Assembly (NCBI GenBank): GCA_022702705.1 | Contig: CM040428.1 | Span: forward strand, 53,809,198-53,873,197 | Direction: 5' to 3' | DNA from: Papilionanthe hookeriana x Papilionanthe teres | Lineage: Eukaryota; Streptophyta; Magnoliopsida; Asparagales; Orchidaceae | Length of the DNA: 64,000 nucleotides | In this document: piece by piece, positions 21,525 through 32,682 of the stretch | How the letters are laid out: every line of letters starts with the position of its first letter | How positions within the stretch are numbered: the first letter of the stretch is position 1 | The notes under the pieces: model-generated | The model's input: only the letters and a program-made list of their open reading frames with translations | Databases searched by the model: none | Told to the model about the DNA's origin: nothing | Translations under genes and position numbers: made by a program

Positions 21525-21812
21525 TTATATTCATCGCCTTCACAAGTCCTCAAAAGTGGATTTCCGCAAAGTTCATGATTTCCATAATAACTTGATTTAG
21601 TGAATGTGACAAGTTGGGATTCTACCTGATAATGGCTTGTATGACAAGTTGAGATCATTCAATCAACTTAGCTTCACAATGCTCTCAGAAATTTCTCCCA
21701 AGAAATGATTCCTTGAGAGATCCAAGGGGCATTTCTTTCCTAAATGATGCAATGGTTGTACAGTCTGCCAATATTTAAGCCTCCTTCACTTCAACTTCTC
21801 AAGTAATAAACA
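21525..21812 (-). pseudogene. RLP relic: C-terminal LRR joined to N-terminal cap
   Basis: From about 21530 to 21722 it matches the end of the RLP ectodomain (the CEDDEH-like, LCGxPL and TQLDTF regions and the last LRRs). From 21723 to 21800 it matches the N-terminal cap (the RDALLDFK and CSAEE region) and the SEGGL stretch. Roughly 2.3 kb between them is missing, and stops and indels break both parts. It is a large internal deletion derivative. Confidence 0.7.
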
Positions 21813-22079
21813 ATGATGAAAGAAAATCCTGAAAATAGAAGATAGATGATTTGAGAATAATTTTACTAGAAAACTTGTTGAAAAAAATAATAAAATAAAT
21901 AGATAGTGGGCAACAAATTGATATGTAAGTGAGAAGATCATATTTCAAATGTTGAGGAAGACGGATGCAAGTCTCAATTAGTGACAAAAGGAATCACTTG
22001 GATGGAATGACGTATATTTCAATGAGATTTTCTCGTCTATTCTAAAGTAGACTTTGATCAGAGTTATATTATCTCCTGA

Positions 22080-22650
22080 TCTAGAGCTTGAACAAATTGA
22101 TTAAAAAATATCTTTCCTACAGGGAGAACTTAAGGCGGTTATCTACATAAACTAGCTAGAGGGATAGATTTGTTGAGGAAACAAAGTTCGTCCTTGTAAA
22201 AAATCTTCACAATAATGGTACAAGAAATTTTATTTATTCACAATTCAGAATTCTCACAAGAGGAGTATTTATGTTATGTGTTTTAATTATAAAAGGTTCT
22301 TCCAGAGCAATGTTATATATTTGTTTTATATGTTTATGATATGCTAATAGATAGTGACAACGGTTAAGTGATAGCAAATTTAAAAATTTTAATTAATAGT
22401 AAATTTGAGGTAACAGATTCAGGTCATACCATATATATTCTTGGGATAGTTATAATAAAGAACGTAGAGAAGGGCTAATTACATTTTGAAGAAAGAGGGG
22501 CTTTGCTTGTTTACGTAACTAAATTCCAGTATCGCCTGACTTTGCTTCGAGTAAGATGACCTCCTAGTTAAGGAGGTGCTAAGAGAAAGAGGGGCTTTGC
22601 TTGTCTAATACTTGAATCAAGGTGAAGATTATTATTTATTTGAATTAAGT
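22080..22650 (+). pseudogene. Copia reverse transcriptase fragment
   Basis: The plus-strand translation gives the Copia palm region, with LYVYDMLIDSDNG around 22326-22364 and then FEVTDSG...YILG. The first aspartate of the YVDD catalytic box is tyrosine here (YVYD, 22329-22340), and several stops interrupt the frame. Paralogous to 52180-52795 and 41107-41340, so these copies spread by duplication of this region. LTRs are not seen. Confidence 0.75.
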
Positions 22651-23363
22651 ATTACACTAATTAAGTAAATTTAATTTTTGTTTACTCCTGTGTAAGCCTA
22701 TTATGCTGCTTATTATCAATTTAATCTATTAAATCTTTAATTATATTTTACATTAAGGTCTAATATTACGGGATATAAGTATTTACCTATCTTACCCCCA
22801 ACTTTTTTATTTTACATGTATACAACCCAAATTTTTGCATCACATCAGAAGTACAACCTTTATAACTTTTAAAATGTGAAATAAATCTTTTCATGCATAA
22901 ATAAGATATATAAAATCATGGGAATCGAGTGGTATAAATGTCTTTTACTTTTTACATTTATGCCGCCCAAATCTATTATATCATATCAAAAGATTTAAGA
23001 GATTTTAATTATCATAAGGTTTTATATTTCTTGATATCAATCTAATTATTACGGCTTAATACAATACAACTATTATGAAACATAATATGAATTTAGAAAT
23101 AATTGATCAACCATGTATCATTACTTATAAAAAATTAGGCTGATTTTAATTTATAACCTTAACCGATATTATTATTGGGAATAACTTGACTTGATAATAC
23201 TTTAATTTGTTGTCATCACCAACATAATCTCAAGCAACTCAAGGATTCAAAGAGAAATGCAGACTAGAAATATAGAGAACTTCTATTGAAACAATATTGT
23301 ATACAATGCGATCACAAACAATACTTATGAAATAACTCAACTACATAAATGATCAACGTTTAA
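22651..23363. repeat. Flank between Copia fragment and RLP3
   Basis: No gene. Contains a MITE-like foldback at about 22790-22970 and the sequence that the L1 insertion near 41.4-44.6 kb replaces in its paralogous copy (22712-23055). Resembles 52800-53300. Confidence 0.6.
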
Positions 23364-26185
23364 TTATGTCATATTATCATACCACTGAAAGTAAGCGATT
23401 GCCCACGACTTCTTGAGCAGTAAGGTTCCTAGTGTACTCCATAGTCCAATAACAAAGCCAAGACCCATACCAAGGAACAAGCCAAAATTATCACCATCAT
23501 CATCAACATTGGAATTGCTTCCTCCATTGTGGATATTATGTTCATCATTTTTGCAAGTCTTGAAAAGTGGTCTTCCACAGAGTTCAGAATTTCCATAATA
23601 GTTTGATTCTTTGAATGTGTCAAGTTGGGTCCCACTCGGAATTCTACCTGACAATTGATTGTAGGATAAATTGAGATAGCTCAACTTACTTAGCTTCACA
23701 ATGCTCTCCGGAATTTCTCCTGAGAAACGGTTCCTTGATAGATCCAAAGGTTCTAAGCTTTGCATATCACCAATATTGATAGGGATCTGTCCTGTTAATT
23801 CATTTCTGGATAAATTCAAGCTTATTAATCCAACTAAGCTCATTAATTCAATCGGAATCTCCCCACTGAGATTATTACAAGAAACATCTATAATGTTCAC
23901 AAGAGATAGTATGTCTACGAATTCACGATCTTTTCCTTTTATAATAATCATTACTGCATATGGCCAAGACATGAAATAGTTTGTAATATCCCCCAAAATT
24001 AAACTTCCTTTCCCCTTGTTTGGAATAAAAGCATCGTCATTGGAATTTAGAGGTTCAAGCCTCTTATTTTGTATGGCCATTGAATTGAGAAGCTTAAATG
24101 ATTTTGGTATTGGCCGCGAAAGAAAATTATCTGCAATATCCAAGATTTGAAGTCCTTTTAATTTGGATAGCTCTGAGGGAATGGATCCATAAAATTTGTT
24201 TGATCGTAAGCATAAGATTTTTAGGGATAACAACCTATCTCCAATCCATGAAGATATGTTTCCTGTAAGATAATTTTGTCCTAAATCAACTATGACAAGC
24301 TTGCTGCAATTTTTTTGAAATGGTATCTCCCCTTGAAAACCATTGTTGTTAAGGTGCAATGATAATAAAACGGATAGGTTCCCTATCCATTGTGAAATTG
24401 AACCTCAAAAGTTGTTATATGCAAGGCTAATAAACTTTAGCGACGTATAGATTGAAATATTACCATGACATTTTGGAATTTCTCTCAAAAGATTATTATG
24501 TGATAGGTCAAGAAGAATTATTGAGGGCATTTGACATGTTGAATCAGGGATTTCACTTGAGAGATGATTTTGTGATAGGTCAAGCACGGCCAAGATACTC
24601 ATGTTGGCATTTAGATACGACTCAATCCCACTTGAGAACTTATTATTTGAAAATGATACATAACTCACAAAATTCAATAACAAAGGAAGACGTCCTTCCA
24701 ATTGATTTGATTTTAGGTCGATAGTTCCTGCAAATGCAATGTTGAGAGATGTGGGAAGTTTACCTCTAAGTTTATTTTGAGATATGTTTAAGTAATTTAT
24801 CTGAGAAGAAATATTCCAAAACCAACTCGGAATGTTATCTGAAAGGCCACAATTAGAGAGGTCTAAATGTGAAAGGAACTTTTGATTTTGAAGCCATGCT
24901 GGGAATTGAGGTCCTACATGGCAAGACCTTATGGAAAGGAAAGAAATTTGAAATGGGGGAATCCAATTAAAGCTAATCATGTTAAAATTTAAATGATTGT
25001 CCGAAAGATATAAGGAATTCAATTGTGAAAGATTAGCAAAATTAATGTATGAGAGATTACCGTACAAACAGTTGGAATGAAGATCCAAAGAAACCAAGTT
25101 TTTTAGTTGGCCAAGGTTTTGTGGAATAGATCCATTAAGTTTATTGTTTCCGAGATTAAGGTTTATTAAATTTCTCATCTTTCCAACCCATTTAGGTATG
25201 CTTCCGCTTAGTTGGTTGTATGAGATATCCAAGAAAATCATGTCATATTCCTTGCATTTGAAAACACTTCCATCATCAATTAATTCTGTAAAGCTGTTAT
25301 TATTAAGGTACAAAACATTAAGATCACATAATGAGTTCAAAGTGGAAAATGAATAGGTCCAGTGAAATTGTTTGATTGGAGGGATAAAACCTCTAAGCTT
25401 TTAAATTGTCCTATCCAGTTTGGCAAACTCCCATTGAGATTGTTAAAAGAAAGATCAAATGTTTTGATGGTTGATGAAAAGTTCGAATATAGAAGTGAAT
25501 TTGGAAGTGTATGTAGGTTGCAAAATGATAAATATAAAATAGAGACAGATGGAAGTACCTTAATCTCATGTAACCAATTCGTAGAAAATGTTAGATTCAC
25601 ATAAGACATATCGATAAAATATAACGAGGAGAGCCGTGATATCCATGCAAGGTTATAAGCAACCAAATAATTCCCACTAAGATCAAGAAAGCAAAGATTT
25701 GTCAAGTTTCCGAGTTGAGGTGGGATCACTCCGGCAAACCCTGAATTGGAGAGGTCAAGATATCTCAATTTAGTGAAGGAAGCAATAGAATGAGGTATGC
25801 TCGCTTGATTGAAGGAAATAGCAGAAAGGCACAAGTATTGTAAGTGTTGCAAGAGGAAAAGTGACGGAACTACTGATGTGGTATTCAAGGAGCCTTTGGC
25901 ATTTAAGGAGCCTTCCTCACTCAAATCGAGCTCGATAACATGATTGGTTGTATTGCTGCAACTCACGCCCTCCCATTTGCAACAATCTTCACCTATCTGC
26001 CAAGTGGAGAGAACGAGCTGAGAATCAAATAGACTTTGCTTAAAGCTAAGGAGCGCATTCCTTTCCTCAAAGCTACACCGTTGGTGCACTTTGCTAATAG
26101 CTGCACTGCCTTCACTTCTCGCTACAAAGAAACTAAAAGACAAAGCAAAGATTGGTAATAGAAAAACCACTACTCTTCCCATCAT
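23364..26185 (-). pseudogene. LRR receptor-like protein RLP3, three lesions
   Basis: Full-length RLP layout broken at three points. It starts MMGRVV with its own signal peptide and an N-cap (CSFEERNALLSF, then DCCKWEGVSC). A one-base deletion near 25351 shifts the frame after FTGPI and gives a stop a few codons on. The next segment (24405-25340) ends at an in-frame TGA at 24405-24407, where paralogs have an arginine codon (YNNLRGSIP). The last segment (23364-24359) is back in that frame and carries the island, final LRRs, acidic stretch and membrane helix. The protein then stops after YFQWYDNMT, so about 22 tail residues of RLP1 are missing. The upstream 282-codon frame could make a secreted LRR fragment. 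The rest cannot be expressed as one protein. Confidence 0.9.
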
Positions 26186-26218
26186 GATTTCTATAATTTG
26201 ACACTCTTACTCTTGTCT

Positions 26219-26228
26219 CTATTTATAG
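26219..26228 (-). promoter_or_regulatory. RLP3 TATA box
   Basis: Minus strand CTATAAATAG, 34 bp before the first of two tandem ATGs. The upstream CCAAT motif of the other RLPs is replaced (GCCCATG), so this promoter has diverged. Confidence 0.6.
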
Positions 26229-26229
26229 C

Positions 26230-27352
26230 ATGGGCTTGCAAAATTAATTCTCTCCCCACCTTGTAAATTTATTTTTCTAAAGGATTAATTTGTAATTTTT
26301 TTTAGTTGAATTATGAATTTCCAATTCTTTAAAGACTCGACAACGAAGCAGTGTGGACTTTATCATGTGAAATCCTTTACATTTCAGATTATAAATAGAA
26401 AAATAAATATCTTTTATGTTTTAGACCGCTACCATAATTTTGTTTGAGAAATTATTTTTTGATGTGTCTAAAAATTTCTCTGGTGAAAAAATATTTTTTT
26501 AACCTGACCTATTCAAATGTGGCGGCTGTAAAAAACCTGAAGTCTGATTTTTCAAAAAAAAAAAAAAATTATTTATAAGTCTCACCACTGTAATTTTACA
26601 ACCACCTTTTTAAAAAACTACAAAGTATTTTCCTCCATTTTTGGGTACTATTATTATGTTTGAATGCATGATGGACTTTGACCAACTATTAATTCATTGA
26701 TTAACGTTTAATGCTAAGCTACCTTGAGAATCCTACACCTTAAATTACATTAAATTAATTAATTATTATTACATAATTTGAATAATATTCAGATTCAATC
26801 AATGCCCCCGCTACTGTTTAATTAATGAGTCTTTTTTTCTTGCAATAAATTAAAATGAATTAAGGAAAAATATTGAAGAAGGTTAAATTTTATGTTAGAA
26901 ATTAATTATGAGAAAATAAAATTAAAATTTTAATTGTTAGAGAGTTGAAAAATATATAATAGAGGTGCATAAATATGCTTATAGACTCCTAAAGTACTAA
27001 CTAATTTAATCTTGATTTTAATTCAATTAAAATAAGTCTCTATCCGCAACATTTAAAAAAAGGGCCATTTACATACATACCACATACTTCTTATTTATTT
27101 ACATATCTAACACCTAAACTTTAATAATTAACATTACATTAAAAGTATCATACTTACTAACTTTTTAAAAATGATCGGATGCATATTTGTATGCATGAAT
27201 ATATAGCACCAAAGTATTTTAAATGTAAATATCAAATAATAAGTGTTTGATATATAAATTCATAAGAATTGTGTGGTACACATGTAAATTATCAATGTAT
27301 ATTTCCTAAAATAATGTTAAAGGAATTTTATTTGTTCGTATCAATAATAATA

Positions 27353-27389
<37 letters not shown>

Positions 27390-27711
27390 TTGATAATAAT
27401 AATAATAAGAGGTTTTTAAATATCTTTACGTTGATAATTATTACTTTATATTTCATAAAATTAATTGTTGAATTAACTGAGCAAGCAAATGCTTGAGCAC
27501 ATAGGAATCCTTTTAAGTATAGATAATTAAATATTTTATGCACAAATAAAGAAATAAATGAAATAAACAAACATATATGCTGATATCAATGGAAAAAATT
27601 ATAATGACAGCATAAAATATTACAATAGATAATTCAACCAATAGACCAAGAAACTAAAAGAAGCCGATGCTTATTTTTTATACAATTTTCTTTAAATAAT
27701 AAAAAAAAAAA
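26230..27711. repeat. Intergenic region upstream of RLP3
   Basis: No gene. AT-rich sequence, then a MITE of the main subfamily at 27062-27292 (left arm GGGCCATTTACATACATACC, right arm TGTGGTACACATGTAAATT) and an (AAT)n run at about 27349-27413. Asn-rich and Leu-rich frames over the (AAT)n run are repeat artefacts. Confidence 0.65.
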
Positions 27712-27914
27712 GCATTAGTTTAATAAGAAAATTTACTTTATAGGACAATATATTTCAAATATCTGATTGACCTTCGCTTATATGGCCACATTGCGCTATT
27801 GTGGCCTATGTTCTTACAGATGCTAAATTGTGAGCTAGTTAAACTAGTTTCATCTATTGTATTAAGTGTTAGATATGTAAAAACATTGGAATTGAGTGGT
27901 CTAAATATAAATCT

Positions 27915-28004
<90 letters not shown>

Positions 28005-28395
28005 TGAAAATCCCATATTCTTTCATTATGCCATGGCATAAACATAAGAAAAGAGAATATTAATTTTATGTGATTATCATCCATAGGCGTAAGTAGTCTC
28101 ACATGGCTTAGACCTGTAAGTATTTAATTAATCACTGCCTTTAAATAGTCCCACATGCAACCATTCGATGAAATTTATAATTCTTTTATGTGGGGAGACT
28201 CATGCATTTGCAAACAAAATTTTTCTTATTTATGCGCAAAATATGTTCCAAAAGTACCAACAAAGAAATTAGATTAAAAAGATAAAGTCCTTCAAGTGAA
28301 ATATTAGTACAACACAATATTATATATATTACGATCACAAACAACACTTATGAAATAACTCAAATACATAAATCATCATCATTTAATTATGTTAT
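27712..28395. repeat. RLP4 downstream flank, left end of duplicated block B
   Basis: Duplicate of 15238-15748 with high identity, interrupted by the insertion at 27831-28006. No gene. Confidence 0.8.
27831..28006. repeat. 176-bp insertion: MITE-like half plus (AT)n
   Basis: Absent from the paralogous site at 15351-15360. Flanked by AATTG at 27826-27830 and 28002-28006. The first 85 bp carry a MITE-like arm (TGTTAGATATGTAAAAACATTGG, AGTGGTCTAAATATAAAT); the rest is (AT)n at about 27920-28001. Confidence 0.75.
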
Positions 28396-31260
28396 TTATT
28401 GATTAAACCACTGATTCACTTTCACGTTGACAAATACATAAATATTATCCATCATTTTATCAAGAAATTGGAAGTAAGTTGTCGCCCAAGACCTCTTGAA
28501 CAATAAGGTCCCCAATACACTCCATAGTCCAACAGCAAATCCAAGTCCCATACCGAGGAACAAACCAAAATCATCATCATCCTGAGAAATGCCTCCTTCA
28601 CCATGTATTTTATGTTCATGCTCTTCGCAAGTCTTTTGTAGTGGTTTCCCACAGAGTTTTGGATTTCCGTAGTAAATTGATTCATTAAAACCGTCAAGTT
28701 GGGTCCCCGTCGGGATTCTACCAGACAATTGATTGTAGGATAAGTTGAGATAACTCAATGCACTGAGCATCGCAATGCTCTCTGGAATATCTCCTGAGAA
28801 ATGGTTCCTTGAGAGATCCAAACTTTCCAAGCCTTGCATAACACCAATTTTGTTTGGTATATGTCCCGTGAATTGGTTTCTCGATAAATTCAAGCTCATC
28901 AATCCAACAAGGCTCATTAATTCAATGGGAACTTCACCAGTCAGATCATTTGAAGAAAGATCTATAATGTTCACAAGAGAGAGTAGGCTTTCATATTCAC
29001 GAACTATTCCTTTTATACCGATCATTATTGAATCAGGTATAACTATTGTCGGATAGTTGAAATTACTGAAGTAAACCAAAGTGTCAGCCAACTGATGTGC
29101 AAATATAGCACCAACATTAGGAAATACAGGTTCAAGCCTCTTCTTTTGTATGGCCATTGAATTGAGAAATTTAAAAGATTTTGGGATTGACCCTGAAAGA
29201 AAATTTTTTGCAAGATCCAAGATTTGTAGATCTTTTAGTTTGGATAACTCCAAGGGAATTGATCCATGGAATTTATTTGAGTGTAAGCGTAAGATCTTTA
29301 GGGACAATAATTTTTCTCCAATCCATAAAGGTATGCTTCCTGTAAGATTATTTTCTCCCAAGTCAAGAGTAATAAGCATGCTGCAATTTTTGAAAAATGG
29401 CATCTCCCCTTGAAAAACATTGTTGTTGAGGTGCAATGAGAATAACATTGGTAGGTTCCCGATCCATTGCGGAATTGAACCCCTTAAGTTGTTATATGAC
29501 ATGCTGATAAACTGTAGCATCATATAGCTTGAAACATTATAATTGCAGTTTGGAATTTCTCCCGAAAGATTATTATGTGATAAGTCGAGAAGAATTATTG
29601 AAGGCATTTGGCATATAGAATTAGGTATTTCACTTGAGAGATGATTTTGAGAAAGGTCAAGCAGTACCAACGAACTCATGTTCCCGTTTAGATATAACTC
29701 AATCCCGCTTGAGAACTTATTGTTTGAAAATGATACAACATTTACAAAATTCATTGGCCGAGGAAGGCGCCCTTCAAATTGATTTGATCTTAAGTCGATA
29801 GTTGCCCCTAATGCAATATTCAATGACATTGGAAGTTCACCTGTAATTGCATTTTGAGACATGTTCAAGTAATTTATTTGAGATGATATATTCCAAAACC
29901 AACTCGGAATGATATCAGAAATACCACAATTGGCGAGGTCTAAAGAGGAAAGGTGTTTTTGATTTTGAAGCCATAGTGGGAATTGAGGACCAACGAGACA
30001 AGAACTTAGAGAAAGATATTGAATTTGAAATGGTGGAGTCCAATTAGGACTAATCATGTTAAAATTAAATTTATTATCTGAAAGGTATAGGTATCTCAAT
30101 TGTGATAGATTTGCAAAATGAAATTCAGAGAGACTGTCATGCAAATTATTGGCAAGAAGATTCAAATAAGCTAATTTAGTCAGTTGTCCAAGACTATGTG
30201 GAATAAGTCCATCAAATTGATTATTTTCAAGATTAAGATATGTTAAATTTCTCAAATTTCCAACCCATTCAGGTATGCTTCCGCTCAGTTGGTTATTGGA
30301 GAAATCCATTTCTGTCATTTTATATTCTTTGCATTTTAATGTTGTTCCATCATCACTTAATTTTGTAAAATTATTATAGCTAAGGTTCAAAACATATAGA
30401 TCACATAATAAGCTTGAAGAGGCAAATGAGATAGGTCCAGTAAAATAGTTGAAATAGAGATATAATTCCTTTAATCTTTTGAATTGTCCTAACCAGTTTG
30501 GCAAACTTCCATTGAGATTGTTATTAGAAAAATCAAATATTTCAATGGTTGATGAAAAATTAGAATGTGGAAGTAAATTTGGAAGTGTTTGTAGGCTGCA
30601 TGATGACAAATACAAGGTGGAGAGAGCTGGAAGCACACTAATCTCTTGTAACCAATTCGTAGCGAATGTTAGATTTAGATTCGACATATCAAGGAATTGT
30701 AAAGAGAAGAGGCGAGACATCCATAAGAGGTTATAGGCAACGAGTGAATTCAAACTAAGATCAAGGAATCTAAGTTTTGTCAATTTTCCAATTTGAGGAG
30801 GAATTTCTCCAGCGAACCCCGAATTGGAGAGCTCAAGATGGCTCAATTTAGCGAGGGAACCAATAGAATGAGGGATCCTCGTTTGATTGAAGGCAATATT
30901 TGTTAAGCGCAAATATTGCACTTGTCGTAAGAGAAATAAAGATGGATGTAATGATGCCGCATGTAAAATATTTGTTGAAGGAGATAAATCGAGCTTGATG
31001 ACATGATTGGTTTTATTACTACAACTCACTCCATTCCATGTGCAACAATCTTTATCTATATCCCAACTCGAGAGAAAGAGTTGAGGATTAGATAGACTTT
31101 GCTTAAAATCAAGGAGGGCATCTCTTTCCTCAGCACTGCAACGTTGGTTCACCTTGTGAATAGCTAAGCCACCTTCGCTTTCCGCTCTCAAGCAATAGAA
31201 ACATAGAGTAAAGATGAGCAGTAGAGAAAACTCAAGTAGAGAAAACTGAAATCTTTCCAT
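28396..31260 (-). CDS. LRR receptor-like protein RLP4
   Basis: Intact, intronless, 954 residues from MERF; an upstream in-frame ATG at 31270-31272 is discounted for the same promoter-spacing reason as in RLP2. It is the closest paralog of RLP2, sharing the duplicated QFSLLEFSLL signal-peptide segment and nearly all LRRs. It keeps a full-length island, with LADTLVYFSNFNYPTIVIPD where RLP2 is deleted. It has the N-cap cysteine pair (DCCTWNGVSC), a C-cap (YYGNPKLCGKPL), an acidic SQDDDDFG stretch, a membrane helix with GFAVG and a 33-residue tail with YVFV. No kinase. Role as a plasma-membrane immune receptor partnering with adaptor kinases is inferred from the family. Differences from RLP2 in the first LRRs and the island are the likely specificity differences. 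Confidence 0.93.
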   Translation of the reverse strand: MERFQFSLLEFSLLLIFTLCFYCLRAESEGGLAIHKVNQRCSAEERDALLDFKQSLSNPQLFLSSWDIDKDCCTWNGVSCSNKTNHVIKLDLSPSTNILHAASLHPSLFLLRQVQYLRLTNIAFNQTRIPHSIGSLAKLSHLELSNSGFAGEIPPQIGKLTKLRFLDLSLNSLVAYNLLWMSRLFSLQFLDMSNLNLTFATNWLQEISVLPALSTLYLSSCSLQTLPNLLPHSNFSSTIEIFDFSNNNLNGSLPNWLGQFKRLKELYLYFNYFTGPISFASSSLLCDLYVLNLSYNNFTKLSDDGTTLKCKEYKMTEMDFSNNQLSGSIPEWVGNLRNLTYLNLENNQFDGLIPHSLGQLTKLAYLNLLANNLHDSLSEFHFANLSQLRYLYLSDNKFNFNMISPNWTPPFQIQYLSLSSCLVGPQFPLWLQNQKHLSSLDLANCGISDIIPSWFWNISSQINYLNMSQNAITGELPMSLNIALGATIDLRSNQFEGRLPRPMNFVNVVSFSNNKFSSGIELYLNGNMSSLVLLDLSQNHLSSEIPNSICQMPSIILLDLSHNNLSGEIPNCNYNVSSYMMLQFISMSYNNLRGSIPQWIGNLPMLFSLHLNNNVFQGEMPFFKNCSMLITLDLGENNLTGSIPLWIGEKLLSLKILRLHSNKFHGSIPLELSKLKDLQILDLAKNFLSGSIPKSFKFLNSMAIQKKRLEPVFPNVGAIFAHQLADTLVYFSNFNYPTIVIPDSIMIGIKGIVREYESLLSLVNIIDLSSNDLTGEVPIELMSLVGLMSLNLSRNQFTGHIPNKIGVMQGLESLDLSRNHFSGDIPESIAMLSALSYLNLSYNQLSGRIPTGTQLDGFNESIYYGNPKLCGKPLQKTCEEHEHKIHGEGGISQDDDDFGLFLGMGLGFAVGLWSVLGTLLFKRSWATTYFQFLDKMMDNIYVFVNVKVNQWFNQ
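31221..31250 (-). repeat. 15-bp tandem duplication in the RLP4 signal peptide
   Basis: Same duplication as in RLP2 (18505-18534), which supports a recent common origin of the two genes. Confidence 0.9.
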
Positions 31261-31296
31261 TAGAATTTGCATAATTGTGGCTCTCTTGCTCTATCC

Positions 31297-31306
31297 CTAT
31301 TTATAG
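31297..31306 (-). promoter_or_regulatory. RLP4 core promoter: CCAAT next to TATA box
   Basis: Minus strand AACCAATGTGCTATAAATAG, 37 bp before the MERF codon. Confidence 0.7.
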
Positions 31307-31410
31307 CACATTGGTTGGAAGGTTTCTCCAAAACTCTCTCCTATACTCAGTAATATAGTCTTTTTCTATACGAGGAAATTGTAAGAAGTTTATTTAGATA
31401 AACTTCTTAC

Positions 31411-31865
31411 AATTAAAATTTCACATTACATTAAAATTTCTTTCGTACGAACTTCTTAAAAATGATCGAATGCATATTTGTATGCATAAATAAATTGCAG
31501 CAAATCATTTTGAATGTAAATATCAAGTTGTAAGTGTTAGATATATAAATTCATAAGAATTATGTGGTAAATATGTAAATTTCCCTTGCAATTATTGATT
31601 TGATATATTATGTGGAAATGACATTTGAGCCATAACTATCATAGTTGAAGGACTTACCGCATTGACTGACTTACTGCATTGATAATAAAGGTGTGACCTT
31701 GACTTGGACTTCATCGGGCGCGAGTCTTTCCAACGAAACTTACATAAATAAAATAATTATTGATTAATTAAGGAAATTAATAGTAGCCTTGCTATGGCGG
31801 ATCCAAATATTAAATTTTAATATATTTTTGATGTATTTTTTATTAATATTTTAAAAAAGAGCATG
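31411..31865. repeat. Intergenic: MITE lacking its left arm, SINE flank
   Basis: MITE remnant 31411-31584 retains the centre and right arm only. It is followed by the module leading to the SINE, including the imperfect target duplication ATTTTAAAAAAGAGCATG at about 31848-31865. Paralogous to 18900-19330. Confidence 0.7.
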
Positions 31866-32010
31866 ATATTTTTTTTTTTTGGTTAAGATTTCCCAGGTAC
31901 TATTAGACGAGCCTCCCAACCAATTTCTTGTGCCTAAGAATTTCATTCTGCACATTTGCATGTTCAAACCCGTGACAAAATCTGTCAACTAAAGTGTCGC
32001 AATAGTCATC
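31866..32010 (-). mobile_element. tRNA-related SINE, duplicate of the 19.4 kb copy
   Basis: Same insertion as 19331-19470 carried along in the block duplication: oligo(A) at the low-coordinate end, B-box-like GGGTTTGAAC, A-box-like TTTAGTTGACAG, second target repeat at about 32011-32026. Confidence 0.75.
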
Positions 32011-32047
32011 ACTTTTAAAAAATATGGTTGAATGACGAGCTAATGAG

Positions 32048-32661
32048 TGTTGTGGGAAAAACACTTTCTTTCCTTAATCTTGGTAAGATAACAAACCGCA
32101 AATCACAACAAAGAAGATGCAAACACAAGAGCACAAGCAAACAAGAGGATTTACGTGGTTCGGTCTTTTTGACCTACGTCCACGGAGGGAATCGAAATAA
32201 TCCACTAAGACAAGAGACAAGAAGTACTTAGCTTTACATGATGAGCCCTCATCTTCCATGACCTCCCTTCACATCCAAGGCCTCCAAGATGCTCTCCTCA
32301 CCCTTAACAAGCTAGCCCACACTCTCGAGTTCTTTTTCACTCTTACAAAACCCACACTAAGCGCTCTCATCTCATCTATTTATAGTAGATCAGATTACAT
32401 TATAATATTCTATAAATAGATGTAGGTGTAATCCTTCGAGGATTGCATGGCTTCCACATGTCCACCCTTTAGAGTCCTCCATCGCATGGTCTCCACGTGT
32501 CCTTTCACATGTCCTCCTTCCACCGTACTGGCCTCCACATGTCCTTCCACATGTCCTCTTCTAGGGTCTTCCATGAAAAGTCAACAATGGAGGCTTAAAG
32601 TAAGTAGAAATTTACAAGAGTGACACTTACCTTAGTAACTCAATCGGGGGTCAAAACAATA
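32048..32661 (-). repeat. 3' LTR of the Copia element
   Basis: 614 bp. Contains an inverted repeat of 13 bp, CATCTATTTATAG (32373-32385) and CTATAAATAGATG (32410-32422), so a TATA box is present on both strands. Confidence 0.92.
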
Positions 32662-32680
32662 AATCTCCACCTCGACCCTC
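32662..32680 (-). other. Polypurine tract of the Copia element
   Basis: Minus strand GAGGGTCGAGGTGGAGATT directly before the 3' LTR, the standard Copia-type plus-strand primer. Confidence 0.8.
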
Positions 32681-32682
32681 AA

